This document shows, piece by piece, positions 52,304 through 63,989 of a DNA stretch of 64,000 nt. Source of the DNA: Fonsecaea monophora (lineage: Eukaryota > Ascomycota > Eurotiomycetes > Chaetothyriales > Herpotrichiellaceae); assembly GCF_001642475.1 (NCBI RefSeq), contig NW_019173937.1, forward strand, positions 513,189-577,188. The letters run 5' to 3'. Numbering within the stretch: the first letter of the stretch is position 1; each line of letters opens with the position of its first letter. Position numbers and translations under genes: made by a program. The notes beneath the pieces are model-generated. The model was not told the origin of the DNA, did not search any database, and was given only the letters and a program-made list of their open reading frames with translations.

Positions 52304-53078
52304 TGGCTGGCAAAAGGTATGGTTGGTTTTGCTTCGGCCAGCCAGCTGCCATGGGGGGAGGATTGGTTATCTTAAAACTAGGCAAAAGAATTTCCCAAAC
52401 AGTTTAAAGAAAAGACTTTTGCGGACGGACTGCTTGCATCAAGACATCTCGCGTCTGGAGAGACCATCGGCTTATTTGTGTAGCATCAATGCCCTGATGC
52501 GTGACTACCACAGACCTGCCCCCCTAAGCTAGCACTTTCACTCTCCCCCAGAGACCTCCTTTTTCCCCTGTACATACCAATTCAATCCCTTGGGTGCAGC
52601 ACATTCTCACAATGAGCGAATGGCTCGGCACTTTTCGGCCTCGGGCTCTGTCACAGGCATTGGAAATCGAATTTTCGAATGGGCTCCCCGAGAATTTCAC
52701 GCCGTTGTTCAACATGCTCTCTCAGAGGAATACCTCGGATATGCATCGGCGGAGGGACTTTCCAAGCGCATCGCCCGCCCCCGCCCCCAACCCACATCAC
52801 CCGCTAACCCCAGACAAGCCCTCCGCATTGGGGTTAGGTTATTGCCCAGCTAGGAACAACAACCGCGTTTAGTCTTTTCGAGAATATTTCCTGGTGGTCA
52901 GGGCCCGAAAAGGGCGCCAAAGGAAATGATATAGACTGTAGTAATATATGTATGGGACAGTCTCCCCATGTCTCAGACCACTTTGCCACTCCCCTCTTGT
53001 GATCTTGTTGGTTCGAAACCCAAGCCAGCTCAATTGCCATACTTCAAGTCACGAGTATCCCTGCTTGCTGCCGCCAGA
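52304..53078. other. Intergenic, 0.77 kb
   Basis: This is the region before the MFS gene. A 92-codon plus frame at 52594-52872 has no recognisable similarity. An upstream in-frame ATG (52968) could extend the MFS protein by 37 residues, but it adds nothing conserved. Confidence 0.4.
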
Positions 53079-55266
53079 ATGACGTACCTGAGCGACGAGG
53101 CTGCTGTTGCCGCCGATGAAAAGGCCCCTACCAGCGAGAAGACCAGCGCTCCCACGTCGGAGCATGCAGAGGCCCAGGGCGACGCCACGGAGCTGGAACA
53201 CATTGACATCACGAACAAACATGCTTATAAAGCAGACAATTCTGACGGCGTCATCGAATGGTCCTGGAGAGGGAAGCTCTCGGTTATCTGTCTCTGTGCC
53301 CTTTATGTCGGTGAGTGCTCCTTTGGTTCTGCCAGGAACACATCAACTCACCCGTTCCCCACCTCGGGGGGTGAGTTGGGGGGTATATCAAGAGCTCTCT
53401 GTGGTCTGAATCAAATGGCTGACGTCTCTCGGTACGATGGTATTAGGCGCACAGCTCCCCCTCTACTTTGTGGGAGGGTCATTGAGCTTGATAGCGGCAG
53501 ACCTGAACATAATCGACGGCGCAGCCTGGCTGGGCGTCTCCAATAACCTGGCAGTGGCGGCAGTGGCTCCCTTCTGTGGCTATCTCCAAGATCTCTTTGG
53601 CAAGCGGAACGTGGTGCTGGCTGGTTGCCTGTTGGTCCTGGCGGGATCCGTGGTCATGGGGACCAGCCATGGCTTGAGCCAGGCCGCCGCCGGGATGTCC
53701 ATCGAAGGCGCGGGCGCAGGCATCTTGGAGCTGACCTCCATTGCAGGGTGAGCTCTCGTAGAGTGACAACTCGGACGATGGGTCCAACAGAATGACACTA
53801 TGTACTAACGTGCTCTAGGGTATCGGAGATTGTCCCCGTGGCGAAACGCGGCCTCTATCTCGCCCTTCTTCAAGCCGCAATCATCCCCTTTTGGCCTTAC
53901 ATTATGTATGCGCAATTGCTTGCCACCTACTCCACCTGGAGATGGTGTATGTGGATCTCTTGGTAAGCTCCCTACTCTGATCTCTTTCGCTGGTCTACGT
54001 ATCTCACATCTCGGTCGATGATTAGTATTTGGGTTGGGCTTGCTACAGTCGGATTGGCCTTGGTCTACTTCCCGCACAACCACAACCGTGCCGAAGGGGT
54101 TTCTCGTAGAACTCTCCTCAGGAGTTTCGACTATCTTGGTTCTGTCAGCTCTATCGTCGGTCTGACACTGTTGTGAGTGACTGATAATCCCTTGTCCTCC
54201 ATATCCCCGTCATTGTTGGGAGGTTTGCGAGTCAAAAATCCATGGCACACGAGGAACTGACCAAACGACCAACACAGTCTGGTGGCCATTCAGTCCGGAG
54301 GATATACCCATCCTTGGAAGAGTGCTTATGTTCTGGTCACTCTTCTGCTGGGCGCACTCCTAATCATTTTCTTCGTCGTTTGGGAAGCCAAATTTGCCCG
54401 AGCACCCATCGTCCCTAGGGAAATGTTCTCGGGTCAACGGATCGTCGCCCTGGCTTACTGCATCGGCTTCGTCTCGGGGCTCAACTTTTATTCGATTCTG
54501 AACTTCTTTCCCATCTTAATGTCCCAAGTCTACGACCCTGACCCGGTCCAGGTTGGACTCAAGGGATTGGGCTATGGGTGCTGCATCGGCGTCGGGTCCA
54601 TGGCAGGCAACGTGGCAGTCGCAAGGTTCCGCCGGCACCATCGAGAAGTTCTCCTCTTCTTCATTCTGATCATGAGCAAGTCTCCCACCCCTTTCCGATT
54701 CAGACGGGTGGTTCACTAACTTGAATGCAGCCTCTTTTACTGGCGCTTTAGCCGTGAACAATTCCACCAACCCCAAGCTCGTCACTGCGCTATTGAGCTT
54801 GGCTTCCTTTGGCATTGGAGGTGTCTTGGTTCCAACCGCGACTGTAGCTCTTACGGCCACTCCTGACACCGTCATCGCGACGACCGTGGCACTGTCACTC
54901 TCTGTGAGACTGGGCGGCGGTGCCATCGGCTATTCGATTTACTACAACATCTTTGCAAGCAAACTGAAGAGCAAACTACCCACGCTCGTTGCAGAATACG
55001 CGGTCAAAGCCGGGTTGCCGTTGACTTCAGCACCCCTGTTTGTCGAAACTTTCCTCACCAATCCAGCCGCTGTTACCACGGTTTCTGGCGTCACAAATGT
55101 CGTCATCCAAGCTGCCACCTTGGGGGTCAAATGGGCGTACGCCGAGTCGCTGAAGTATGTGTGGTATACCAGCATTCCATTTGGAGTCTTGTCCATCATC
55201 GCCTGCCTCTTTCTGCCGGACACGTCGAAATACATGACTAACCGCATCTCTGTCCATCTGGCCTAA
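53079..55266 (+). CDS. MFS transporter, TRI12-like (14 TM)
   Basis: Six exons (53079-53310, 53447-53747, 53819-53962, 54026-54172, 54278-54675, 54731-55266) give 585 residues. The last intron starts with GC (GCAAGT) and has a CTAAC branch site, a GC-AG intron. The others are GT-AG. A hydrophilic N-terminus of about 60 residues precedes about 14 hydrophobic helices. The loop 2-3 motif is GYLQDLFGKRNVVLAG, and the sequence follows the fungal TRI12 efflux family (drug:H+ antiporter 2 type), including IIACLFLPDTSKYMT at the end. The protein sits in the plasma membrane or a vacuolar membrane and probably exports, or less likely imports, a small organic compound. Its place inside the block suggests that it moves the substrate or product of the neighbouring enzymes. 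Confidence 0.92.
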
Positions 55267-56326
55267 GAGACCAAGCCGTGCCTTATCAGAAGAGCGACCG
55301 ACTCAGTGATGTCGAAAACCAAGAGGACCGGCATAAGCCAGGAATACGACCGCTGATGCTGATGACCGCCTCAGCCGAGAGAGCTCTCTGGTGGTTTGAG
55401 GCTTTTACTGCCAACCTGGTCTCAGTGTCCTCAAAAGGTGGCCAACACATGCGTATACCGTATAGCTTGATAGATTGGCATAGACGAGGCCACAGTGAGC
55501 ATCCGCATATGTCTACCTTGTTGATTGCGCAAAATATGAAACCTACAGTTGTCCCTTTCTCACGCCATGTATTTTTAGCGCATTTACACACCTCAAAGAT
55601 ATTCACAATACCAAAGACCTTTTTCTATCAATGGCCTTGACTCCTCTTGTGCTTAAGCAACTTCTTTCGCGGTTTTCATGCATGTTCTGATCCCCGCTGG
55701 TTGTAGGTCCGCTAGGGTCGACTAGACCGGTCACGGCCTGGAACCCAGGTAGACCCCACCCGACCCCACCCGACCTATGTCAGAGCCTACCAATAAGGTT
55801 AGTTTTAAAGACATCCAAGGGGGTATCACATCGACATGAACAAGGCCGAGGTATGCCCTCCGTTATTCATGTGCCTGGCAGGAACAAACTCAGAGTTGAA
55901 TTTATGTACTAGCAGTACCTCGTAGTTCCTACTAAGTATTAAGCGAACTTGCTGTCGGGCTTAATGCTGTCCCGACGCATTCCCCAAATGTACTCCAAAC
56001 GATGGATGTACTACTGCAGGTACAATTCCCCACAGCTAATTTCACCCTACATAGTGCGAGAGACTGGGTACAAGGGGCCTTCAAGAAGCAAATTTGCATG
56101 AATGAAGAATCGTTATTCAGTCTACTTTGTTCATTTGGCGAATATCCGTAGGCCGAGAGGTACTGCCGTGCCCGCCCCCGCATTGTGTTTTGCAAGATCG
56201 ACTCCCGGAAATTTCGCGCATATACATATGCTCGAGATGCTGTCTTTGCAACAACACTTCTCTCACCAACTATTAGCAATCTCCATTCCCAGACCGAAGG
56301 CTGTTCGGTTGTACATTCGTTTCAAC
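55267..56326. other. Intergenic, 1.06 kb
   Basis: The region holds a short CGACCCCACC tandem (about two and a half copies, 55752-55775) and otherwise no recognisable element. The right end is the promoter of the lipocalin-like gene. Confidence 0.45.
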
Positions 56327-57535
56327 ATGTTGTTTCTTCTCCTGCTCAGCATCTTTCATGCCCTCTCTTCTCATGCCCAAGAGACGACGGTGATCCCACC
56401 ACTTGTTCAACTGGGCGACTCTATTGTGGAATTCACGTCGAGCGGGTCGAGCTTGGACGGCCCCAAGCTTTCCAAGGTCAACGCCACCACCTTTGACTGG
56501 TGGTACTTTGACGTTGTCTCGGAAGATCTGCAGACGGAGGCCACCATTCTCTTGGTAACCGGTGACAGTCTGACTCTTGGCTTTCCTTTCACTCTGGGCA
56601 CGTCGAACTATGGCATTCTCACCGTGCTCCAAGAGGACGGGAATATTTATCAGGAGATCTTCCCGGCCGGCGACGCAACCGTGACTGTCAACGGGGATGG
56701 ATCATCGGCCAACTGGGAAGGAAGTGGTGTGTCGTGGACTGGAGCGGCCGACCTCTCGTCATACAAAGTCAACATCGATGTCCCGTTGCTTGGTGTCAGT
56801 GGGACCATCTCACTCCAATCGGTAACTATCACCGTATCATCCAGTTGCATCGTATCTTAACTACTCACACTGTGACCAGGTTGCGCCAGCACACTTTCCT
56901 TGCGGCCCTAACGAGGCTGGACAAACAGAAGAGCTGTTCCCTAATATCGGATGGGCCAACGCCATTCCTGATGCCGTAGGGACCGTCGACCTTGACCTCG
57001 CAGGTACAAAAATGTCTTTTAATGGCCCAGGCTATCATGACAAGGTAAGACCCGGAATGAATCCGCCAGTTTCGGGCGGCATTGCTTATTTTTATCGCAG
57101 AATTGGGGTGCAAGGCGTCTTCCATCCACGGTTACAAGCTGGTACTGGGGCCACGGCCACGTCGGTCCATACTCTCTTGTCTGGTTCGACGCGATCGCCA
57201 TCGACGGTCAGGAATACTTTAGCGGCTACCTGAGCAAAGATGGTACCATAATCTCGGCGGGATGTAGCGGTATCACGGTTCGCCCGACGGGAGACAACTC
57301 GGAATATCCTCCTGCTCCGCTCCAAGGAGATCCAAGTGGATTCCACATCGAATACGCCACCGACGAAGGAAACTTTGTGGTTGATGTGGAAAACTATGCA
57401 GTTGCGTGGAAGCCACCTTTGATCTCTGGTGGGTATACTCGCTGGAGCGGAAACATCACAGGAGGCTTCGAAGGTCAAGAGACGTACACGGGAGCGACAG
57501 TGCATGAGTGGATTCGCTTCTACATCAACATTTGA
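56327..57535 (+). CDS. Secreted lipocalin-like protein of the CrtC/fungal Diels-Alderase family
   Basis: Three exons (56327-56821, 56880-57044, 57101-57535) give 364 residues. A hydrophobic signal peptide (MLFLLLLSIFHALSSHAQ) is followed by two beta-rich lipocalin-like halves. The blocks TTFDWWYFDVVSEDLQ, FPNIGWANAIPDA, GPGYHDKNWGARR and YWGHGHVGPYSLVWFDAI are those of the hydroxyneurosporene synthase-like family. This family includes the fungal pericyclases that form decalins in polyketide-peptide pathways (CghA, Fsa2 and Phm7 types). Those cyclise a tethered polyene; other members are uncharacterised or may be hydratases. No polyketide or peptide synthase lies in this window, so the role is open. 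It is co-oriented with an MFS carrier before it and a flavin monooxygenase after it. Confidence 0.85.
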
Positions 57536-58371
57536 ATAGGATCTCATGCCCCAACAATTTTCAGTGGGTGAGCTGTGGAGGAGAAGAAAATGAGATGGAA
57601 CGCATATGGCTTTTTCCTTTCTGGATATTCGACGACCGCGCCTCGCCAAGGTCAATGATGCTTTAATATCACTTTCGATCGCGTGTGTTTCCAAGTCTCT
57701 GTGCTCGACGGGGACATTAAGAATACACAACTATTATAATAATATGACCTTGATTCTTGGCTTATCATTCTCTTGTGCCGTGACAGTTTCTGGTAAGAGT
57801 CTAGTAAAGTCCACCATCTGTCGAAGCATTACTTAATTCTTTGGACTGGCAAGGTTTGGGGAGAAGGAAAAAAAACCCCAAAAGGATGATCGGAACCTCA
57901 ACAGAATCGAAAAGAGTCGAGAACTACTGGGAAATATTTGTATACTGAATGAGAGCCATGTGGTCGAGTCACCTTATGCATCGGCTGAGACCGTGTTTGT
58001 CCTTACCAGCCAGACGCTGTTTGGACCCCACTCCATACTATGACCCTTGGGCATCCTACAACGCCTCTTACTGTACTTTTACATATTCGACACACCACCT
58101 ACAAGTCTCATCAGCTTCTGGGGTAGCTATGCGGGAAAATGGGAGCGGGAACAAAATATTCATTCCCAAGGTTTTGGTGTTTGTTTAGTGCACCGCCCAC
58201 CCCCACCCCTTTCCTTTCACCGAGGCATCAAAGTTTATTAAAATCGTCGGTTCGTGGAAGTACATCATTGTTAAAAAGTAAGGCCGTTTACCTCGCCCTC
58301 AACAGCGAGACAAGACTCGCACAGGCAACCGAGTCCTAACAAAGGGGTTTTTCGAGGAAAGGAGACCCATC
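57536..58371. other. Intergenic, 0.84 kb
   Basis: This is the 3' flank of the lipocalin-like gene and the promoter of the monooxygenase. A C-rich stretch occurs near 58196-58208. No gene is seen. Confidence 0.45.
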
Positions 58372-60926
58372 ATGTCGCCGACGGTGGTGCGGGAAAAGTA
58401 TACGGTTCTTGATCAATATCACTCCCAACGCGCAAAGATTCGGGTGGTATGTGCGGGCGCCGGGGTGACGGGTCTTTACCTGGCATATCGCATGCAGAAG
58501 GTCATGAGAAATTTTGAACTTCGAGTCTATGAGAAAAATCCCCAGTGTGGTGGGACTTGGTTTGAGAGTAAGAAAGACTCCGGCGTTCCTTGGAGGAGGT
58601 AGGTGAGCAAAGTGAAATACTGATTGATTGATTTGCCCCAAACAGACAATTATCCAGGTTGTGCCTGTGATGTGCCCTCGCACAACTACACCTACACTTT
58701 CCGACCGGTTCGTCTGCAGCCCCGAGCACTAGAGCATACCGTGCTTCTTATTCCTTGGGCTGACGACCACTACAGAACCCTCGCTTTAGCAGTTACTACG
58801 CCGGCTCGGCAGAGCTGCTTGCGTATTTCAAAGGTAGGCTCAAATCTGTCATTCAACAGCTGCAGTTGGGTCCGCCGCGCTGAACTCCTCCATTACAGAT
58901 TTCAAGGACGAATTTGGGCTGGACAAGTTTATTGAGTACGAGTCCAAGGTCACAAAGGCTGTCTACAGTGAAGAAAATGGCACTTGGTCCCTGGATATTA
59001 CACGTGCGAATGGCGAAACCCACAAGGACTGGTGCCATGTGTTCATCAATGCTACCGGCATCTTGAATCGGTGGAGATGTTGGTGATGCCCGACCTCTCG
59101 GTGCACAGGAACTATCTCTAACAAACAATCTAGGGCCTGACATTCCCGGACGAGAAAAGTATACCGGCACCATCTTGCATTCGGCGGCTTGGGACACGAG
59201 CGCGGATTGGAAAGGGAAAAAGGTTGCCATCATTGGTACTGGCAGTTCGGCAATCCAGATCACGCCAAAGGTGCAGCAAGGTACGGCTCTCCAGCCTCTG
59301 CGAAACTGCTCATGGCCAGCCGCATCCTCCCAGCTTTTCGAAAAGTTTCCAAACCTTCTTTCTTGTTTTTGACTCTTTGGCCTTGTGTCCAGGTGCCGAA
59401 CATCTTACCATCTTTGTCCGCTCTCCGACGTGGATAGCTCCTCAGCTTGGAGGCCTGGTCTCCCTGGATGCGGATCCTGTCCACGAAGGTGACACCTCGG
59501 TCAACCAGATTCTGCTCCGAGGCGCACGGCCATTTGAATTCACCGAAGCAGACAAGAAGAATTTCGAAGAACACCCAGAACTCCTCCTACACCTGCGTCG
59601 CAAGATGGAACTCTTGATCTGTAACAATGTCGACAACTTTCGGGTGGGAACTTCTGTACAGAAGCAGACTGAAGAATACATCCGCGCCGCCATGACTGCT
59701 AAACTCGAGGGCTTTGACGAGCTTCAGAGAAAGATGATCCCGGATTTCCCAAGTGGATGTCGGAGATATACTCCAGGTGAGATTAGTCCCCATGTCTCGT
59801 TTTCCTTTTGGGGGGGGCCAAGAGGAGCTCCTGCTAACCCAGTACTTATTCAATGGACAGGAGAAGGATATCTTGAAAGCCTGTGCAAGGAAAACGTTTC
59901 CACCGTCTTCGACACAATTACAGAATTCACCGAAAAAGGAATGAAGACCGAGGATGGACAGGAGCATGAATTTGACATGATCATCTGCGCGACAGGGTTT
60001 GACGTGGCTTTTACACCGTTTATCGACATCATTGGCAGACATGGCATCAACATCAGAGATTTGTGGAAGGACGAGCCAAAGTGAGTGTTTATGGAAACCG
60101 GATCATCCAGACCACAAAGCACGGCCTCCTGACCCTCTATTTCTGTTTGCCACTCTAGTGCGTACTTGGGTATTGCTGCCCCTGGCTTCCCGAACTACTT
60201 TGTCGCTCTTGGACCTCGAGGACCTTGGGGCAATGGATCAATCATTCCAGCCGTGAGTCAACATATCAGAGAACACCCCCCCCCCTCCCCCCCTCCACGA
60301 CCTGCCAATGACTAATATTCTTACGCACCAAACTTTTAGATGGAAATCAACTCAGATTACTTCATTACGATGATGGAAAAGATGCAGAAGCAAAACATCA
60401 AATCCTTTGATGTGAAACAACAAGCAGCCGATGACTTTTGCGAGCATGTGGACGTGTGGTATGTTTTTCTGTGTGTGGCTTTCAGTTCGTCAAACATGGT
60501 TTTCTGACTCTTGTCTTTTCCCTCTGAATTTACAGGCACAAGGGATCCGTGTGGGGACAAGCATGTCGGAGTTGGTACAAGAAGACCAGGGATCCATTCT
60601 CGAAGCCATTGTTGTGGTGCGGAATGGTAAGTCAAAAGACCTACACTTTCAAAGTCAACATGATGCTCTTGTCAAACTCGCAAAAGCAATGGGATTTGAA
60701 CCAAACGGGATTCATCTAACATTTTCTGCTTTAACAGTCGCCTTCGTATTACAAGACCATGAAGGACGTGAGATTCGAAGACTACGACTGGGAATACAAA
60801 AACCGAAACCGCTTTGCATATCTTGGAAACGGCAAAATTGAAGCTGATACCTACGATCCCAAGGAGAGGATGGAAGCCATCACCACGTACATTCGCAATG
60901 GGGATACACCATGGACGCTTGAGTAG
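58372..60926 (+). CDS. Baeyer-Villiger-type FAD monooxygenase
   Basis: Eleven exons give 579 residues: 58372-58567, 58646-58707, 58776-58833, 58899-59078, 59134-59280, 59393-59776, 59861-60080, 60159-60252, 60340-60458, 60536-60626, 60738-60926. All junctions keep phase. Introns 2 and 4 use weak donors (GTTCGT, GTTGGT). The FAD-binding GAGVTG is at 29-34, NADPH-binding GTGSSA at 200-205 and ATGF later. The Baeyer-Villiger fingerprint GTILHSAAWD is at 177-186, preceded by PGREKYT. These enzymes insert oxygen next to a ketone to give an ester or lactone, or oxidise heteroatoms such as S or N. Intron 6 (59777-59860) is 84 bases without a stop, so retention would add 28 residues. The acyl-CoA ligase is 0.5 kb downstream in the same direction. 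Confidence 0.93.
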
Positions 60927-61429
60927 GAGACTGGTCAGGTTCCAGAGAGCTTCCGAGAGAAGCTTAAAAAAAAAGCCTTTGGCAGTCATTCATACAGTGC
61001 CTTCAGAACAAGAATCAATCCTCTCCCGAGTTAACCTGCATATTTGCACCATGTAAAATCCGTTCGAGTCATTCTTTCTGTGTTTAGTCCTCCCCTTCAA
61101 TCACTCTGAATCAAATCATTAGCATTCGGATGACCATGTCAGTATAGACATGTAGACAGTTTCCACCTTCTTCCTGTATGAGGCTAGACAAAGGACCCCC
61201 CCCAGTCTCGTTAGGCAAAGATATCGCTACGCTCCGCGGGTTCGGCCTGGTGAGGAAAGGAGCGGGCAGCCGGTCGGCAGCCCACGCCCAAGACAACAAG
61301 GTCCACAAGCGGACAGCTGCACTGGCTGGGACATTCGGAATCTCTTGCAGAGAAACGTTTTCCTTCTACACAAAAAGAAGACTGTGTGGGACGGGTTGTA
61401 TCTTGCGCAGCCAACATTCGACAACAATA
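60927..61429. other. Intergenic, 0.5 kb
   Basis: This gap between the monooxygenase and ligase genes contains a run of nine or more A near 60965. The bases before 61430 are the ligase promoter. Nothing else is seen. Confidence 0.4.
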
Positions 61430-63553
61430 ATGGTGGTCTTCCGATCCCCTTCGTGGGTGCCTGGCTTGCCCTTTGAGATTCCGGACTCGATCCCAATCAG
61501 TGATTTCATCCTAGACCCCAGGTATGGCCGACGCAACGAGCAAATGTCTCATCCCGCATTCACGTGTGGTGTCACTGGGGAGACGTACACAGTCAATGAG
61601 ACGCGGAAGAGGGTCGAGTGTCTAGCAATGGGCCTAAGTAAAACGCTCGGGTCGCATCCAAATACGGGTTGTCAAGTGGACAAGGTGGCAGTCATCTATG
61701 CATCCAATTCAGTGTGTCCCCTCTATCTTCCGGATGAATAACACATACGTCCTTCAGGATTGCTGATGGAGCAAAACGCAACAATGTCAGGTCGATTACA
61801 TCCCGCTAACATGGGCGATACATCGTCTATCCGGGATCGTGTCAACGGCAAGCGCAGCCGCCACAGCAGAAGAACTCGCGTACCAGCTTCGTGACAGCGG
61901 AGCAAGCGTCCTCTTCGCCAGTTGCGGTCTCCTTGAGACAGCAGTCACCGCTGCTGAGACTGTCGGGCTCCCTCTAAATAGGGTTCTTCTGGTCGAGAAC
62001 GATCTGGACCAGGTATCGGCAGGACTCAAGATGACACAAAACAAGTTCCTGACCACCAAGTGCCTCATGGGAGTCGGAGCCACGATGGACCAAATGGACG
62101 ACTTGAACTGGAAGAAGGGTGAAGCCAGAGAAAAGATCGCCTTTCTTTGCTATTCGAGTGGTACCTCTGGTCTTCCGGTCCGTATCTCTCCTTGACCCGG
62201 GAACCCCCTCTGTCTTGGTCCGCCTATAACTCACCTCTCGGATATTTGACAGAAAGGTGTCATGATTTCTCATTACAATGTAATGGCAAATGTATTACAA
62301 CTCGCCGTGTTCGAAAGGACACAGAGAACGGGAGAAACAGAGGTGTGTCTCGGTCTTCTACCCCAGAGCCACGTTTACGGGCTGATTGTCATTTGCCATG
62401 CGGCCGTATACCGAGGAGACGGAGTCGTGGTCCTGCCGAAATATGACTTCAAGCAACTTTTGGCCTCGATCGAGTGCTACTCGATCTCGGTCTTGTTTCT
62501 GGTGCGATGCCTCTTTTTCCGTCCAAATGAAATTATATGAAGCTGACATGCCGTCATTTTTGTCTCAAGGTGCCCACAATCCTCACCCAGATCGCGAAAA
62601 GTCCTTCTGAAGTGGCAAAGTACAATTTGAGCTCCGTGACCACCATAATGGTGGGCGCCGCCCCTTCTGGCCGGGAAATACTAGAGACGCTCAGTATCGT
62701 GTTCCCCGGGAGTGTCATACGGCAAGGCTATGGTGGGTTGCCTTTCCGCTGGCTATATCTTAAACACCATTGCTGTTCTGCCCACGTTCCGAGTCAAAGT
62801 CTGCTGACGAAGCTTCTTTTTCCCCGGTCATAGGTCTCACGGAAGCCGCCACGGTTGTCTCTTCCACCCCACGGCATGATGTGTGGCTGGGATCTTCCGG
62901 GTCATTGCTACCTGGGATAGAGTGCAAGATAATTGACGACGATGGCAAAGAGGTTGGCTACGACCAAAGTGGTGAGCTGCTCGTGCGGTCTCCATCGGTG
63001 GCTTTGGGCTATTGGAACAATGCCAGAGCCACGGCCGAGACCTTTCAAGGCGGATGGCTGAGAACGGGAGACGTGGCTCTATTTCGACGCAGCCCCCAGG
63101 GTCATGACCATGTCTTTATCATCGATCGACTCAAAGAACTAATCAAAGTCAAAGTAAGCTGTTGTGATGCCCCCAGCTTGTTCATGCTGACAACAGAAAA
63201 ATGTTGACATTTGAACTACGCAGGGCATGCAGGTGGCCCCGTCCGAGCTCGAGGCTCTTTTGCTATCACATCCGGCCGTTGCTGAAGTTGCAGTCATTCC
63301 CCTTCCCGATGAGCGGTCGGGCGAAGTTCCCCGAGCTGTGGTAGTCAAGTCATCGTCATCCGACGTTTCAAACATGGACAATCATCAACTGGCCGATGAG
63401 CTGCAGCAGCTGGTTAGTAAAGAGAAGTCGCGGTACAAGTGGCTCACTGGTGGTGTGGTTTTTGTCACTGCCTTGCCCAAGAACGGCACTGGAAAACTGT
63501 TGAGGCGCGTATTGAGAGATCGGTATAGAGTCAAAATGGCTACAAAGTTGTGA
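61430..63553 (+). CDS. Acyl-CoA ligase (4-coumarate-CoA ligase-like, AMP-forming)
   Basis: Six exons (61430-61711, 61791-62177, 62253-62501, 62570-62732, 62834-63153, 63224-63553) give 576 residues. Phase is kept throughout; intron 2 has the weak donor GTCCGT and splits the P-loop CYSSGTSGLP|KGV. Other adenylation motifs are QGYGLTEA, GWLRTGD and the C-terminal LPKNGTGKLLRRVL with its catalytic Lys. It activates a carboxylic acid as an acyl-AMP and then an acyl-CoA. The sequence most resembles fungal 4-coumarate-CoA ligase-like enzymes, which act on aromatic, medium-chain or secondary-metabolite acids. The C-terminal residues Thr-Lys-Leu resemble, weakly, a type 1 peroxisomal signal. It lies after the Baeyer-Villiger-type gene and may activate the acid made from a ring-opened product. 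Confidence 0.93.
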
Positions 63554-63598
63554 AGACTCCCGATTTCGTTTTCGTTTTGGGGGAAAGAGGGAAGAGCG

Positions 63599-63647
63599 AG
63601 AGAGAGAGAGACAGAGAGAGAGAGGAGGGGGGGGGGAGGGGGGGGAG
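63599..63647. repeat. GA microsatellite and G tract
   Basis: GA dinucleotides followed by runs of G. Such tracts are prone to sequencing and length errors. Confidence 0.85.
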
Positions 63648-63969
63648 AGTTCAAAAAGACGGATACATTTTTGTGGTACGATCATGGAAAATGTTCTCCC
63701 CCTACGCGCTTGTCCACAGACTCGGCTCGGCAGGACTCTTGACCAGTAGGCTCAACCTTTGGCGAGAATAGCATCAGAGTGCGAGAGCGACGACGGTACA
63801 ATCGTCGGGGAAAGAAATAGGAAAAGGTCACACTGCTTTCGGCCGTCAAACAGATTCTGTTCCCCCCTTCCCAGTCCGTCACTATGTATTGCCCAAAAAT
63901 GTAAAAACAAGAAGCACTTCGCAGAGAGAGATGCGACCAGACCGACAGCCAGAGATAGGTGGCTCAAGG

Positions 63970-63989
63970 ATATATATATATATATATAT
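63970..63989. repeat. TA microsatellite
   Basis: About ten AT/TA units at the right edge of the window. Confidence 0.85.

Noticed and set aside
52981..53035. A tRNA T-arm-like word (GGTTCGAAACCC) before the MFS gene
   Set aside because: No matching A-box or acceptor stem could be found upstream, and the stem is imperfect.
52968..53078. An upstream ATG that would extend the MFS protein by 37 residues
   Set aside because: The added residues show nothing conserved, and the start at 53079 gives a typical acidic N-terminus for the family.
59224..60084. A continuous 286-codon frame through intron 6 of the monooxygenase
   Set aside because: Family conservation (CRRYTPG followed by EGYLE) supports splicing. 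Kept only as a possible intron-retention form.
60276..60295. A long C tract that might signal an assembly error
   Set aside because: It lies wholly inside intron 8 of the monooxygenase and does not affect the reading frame.
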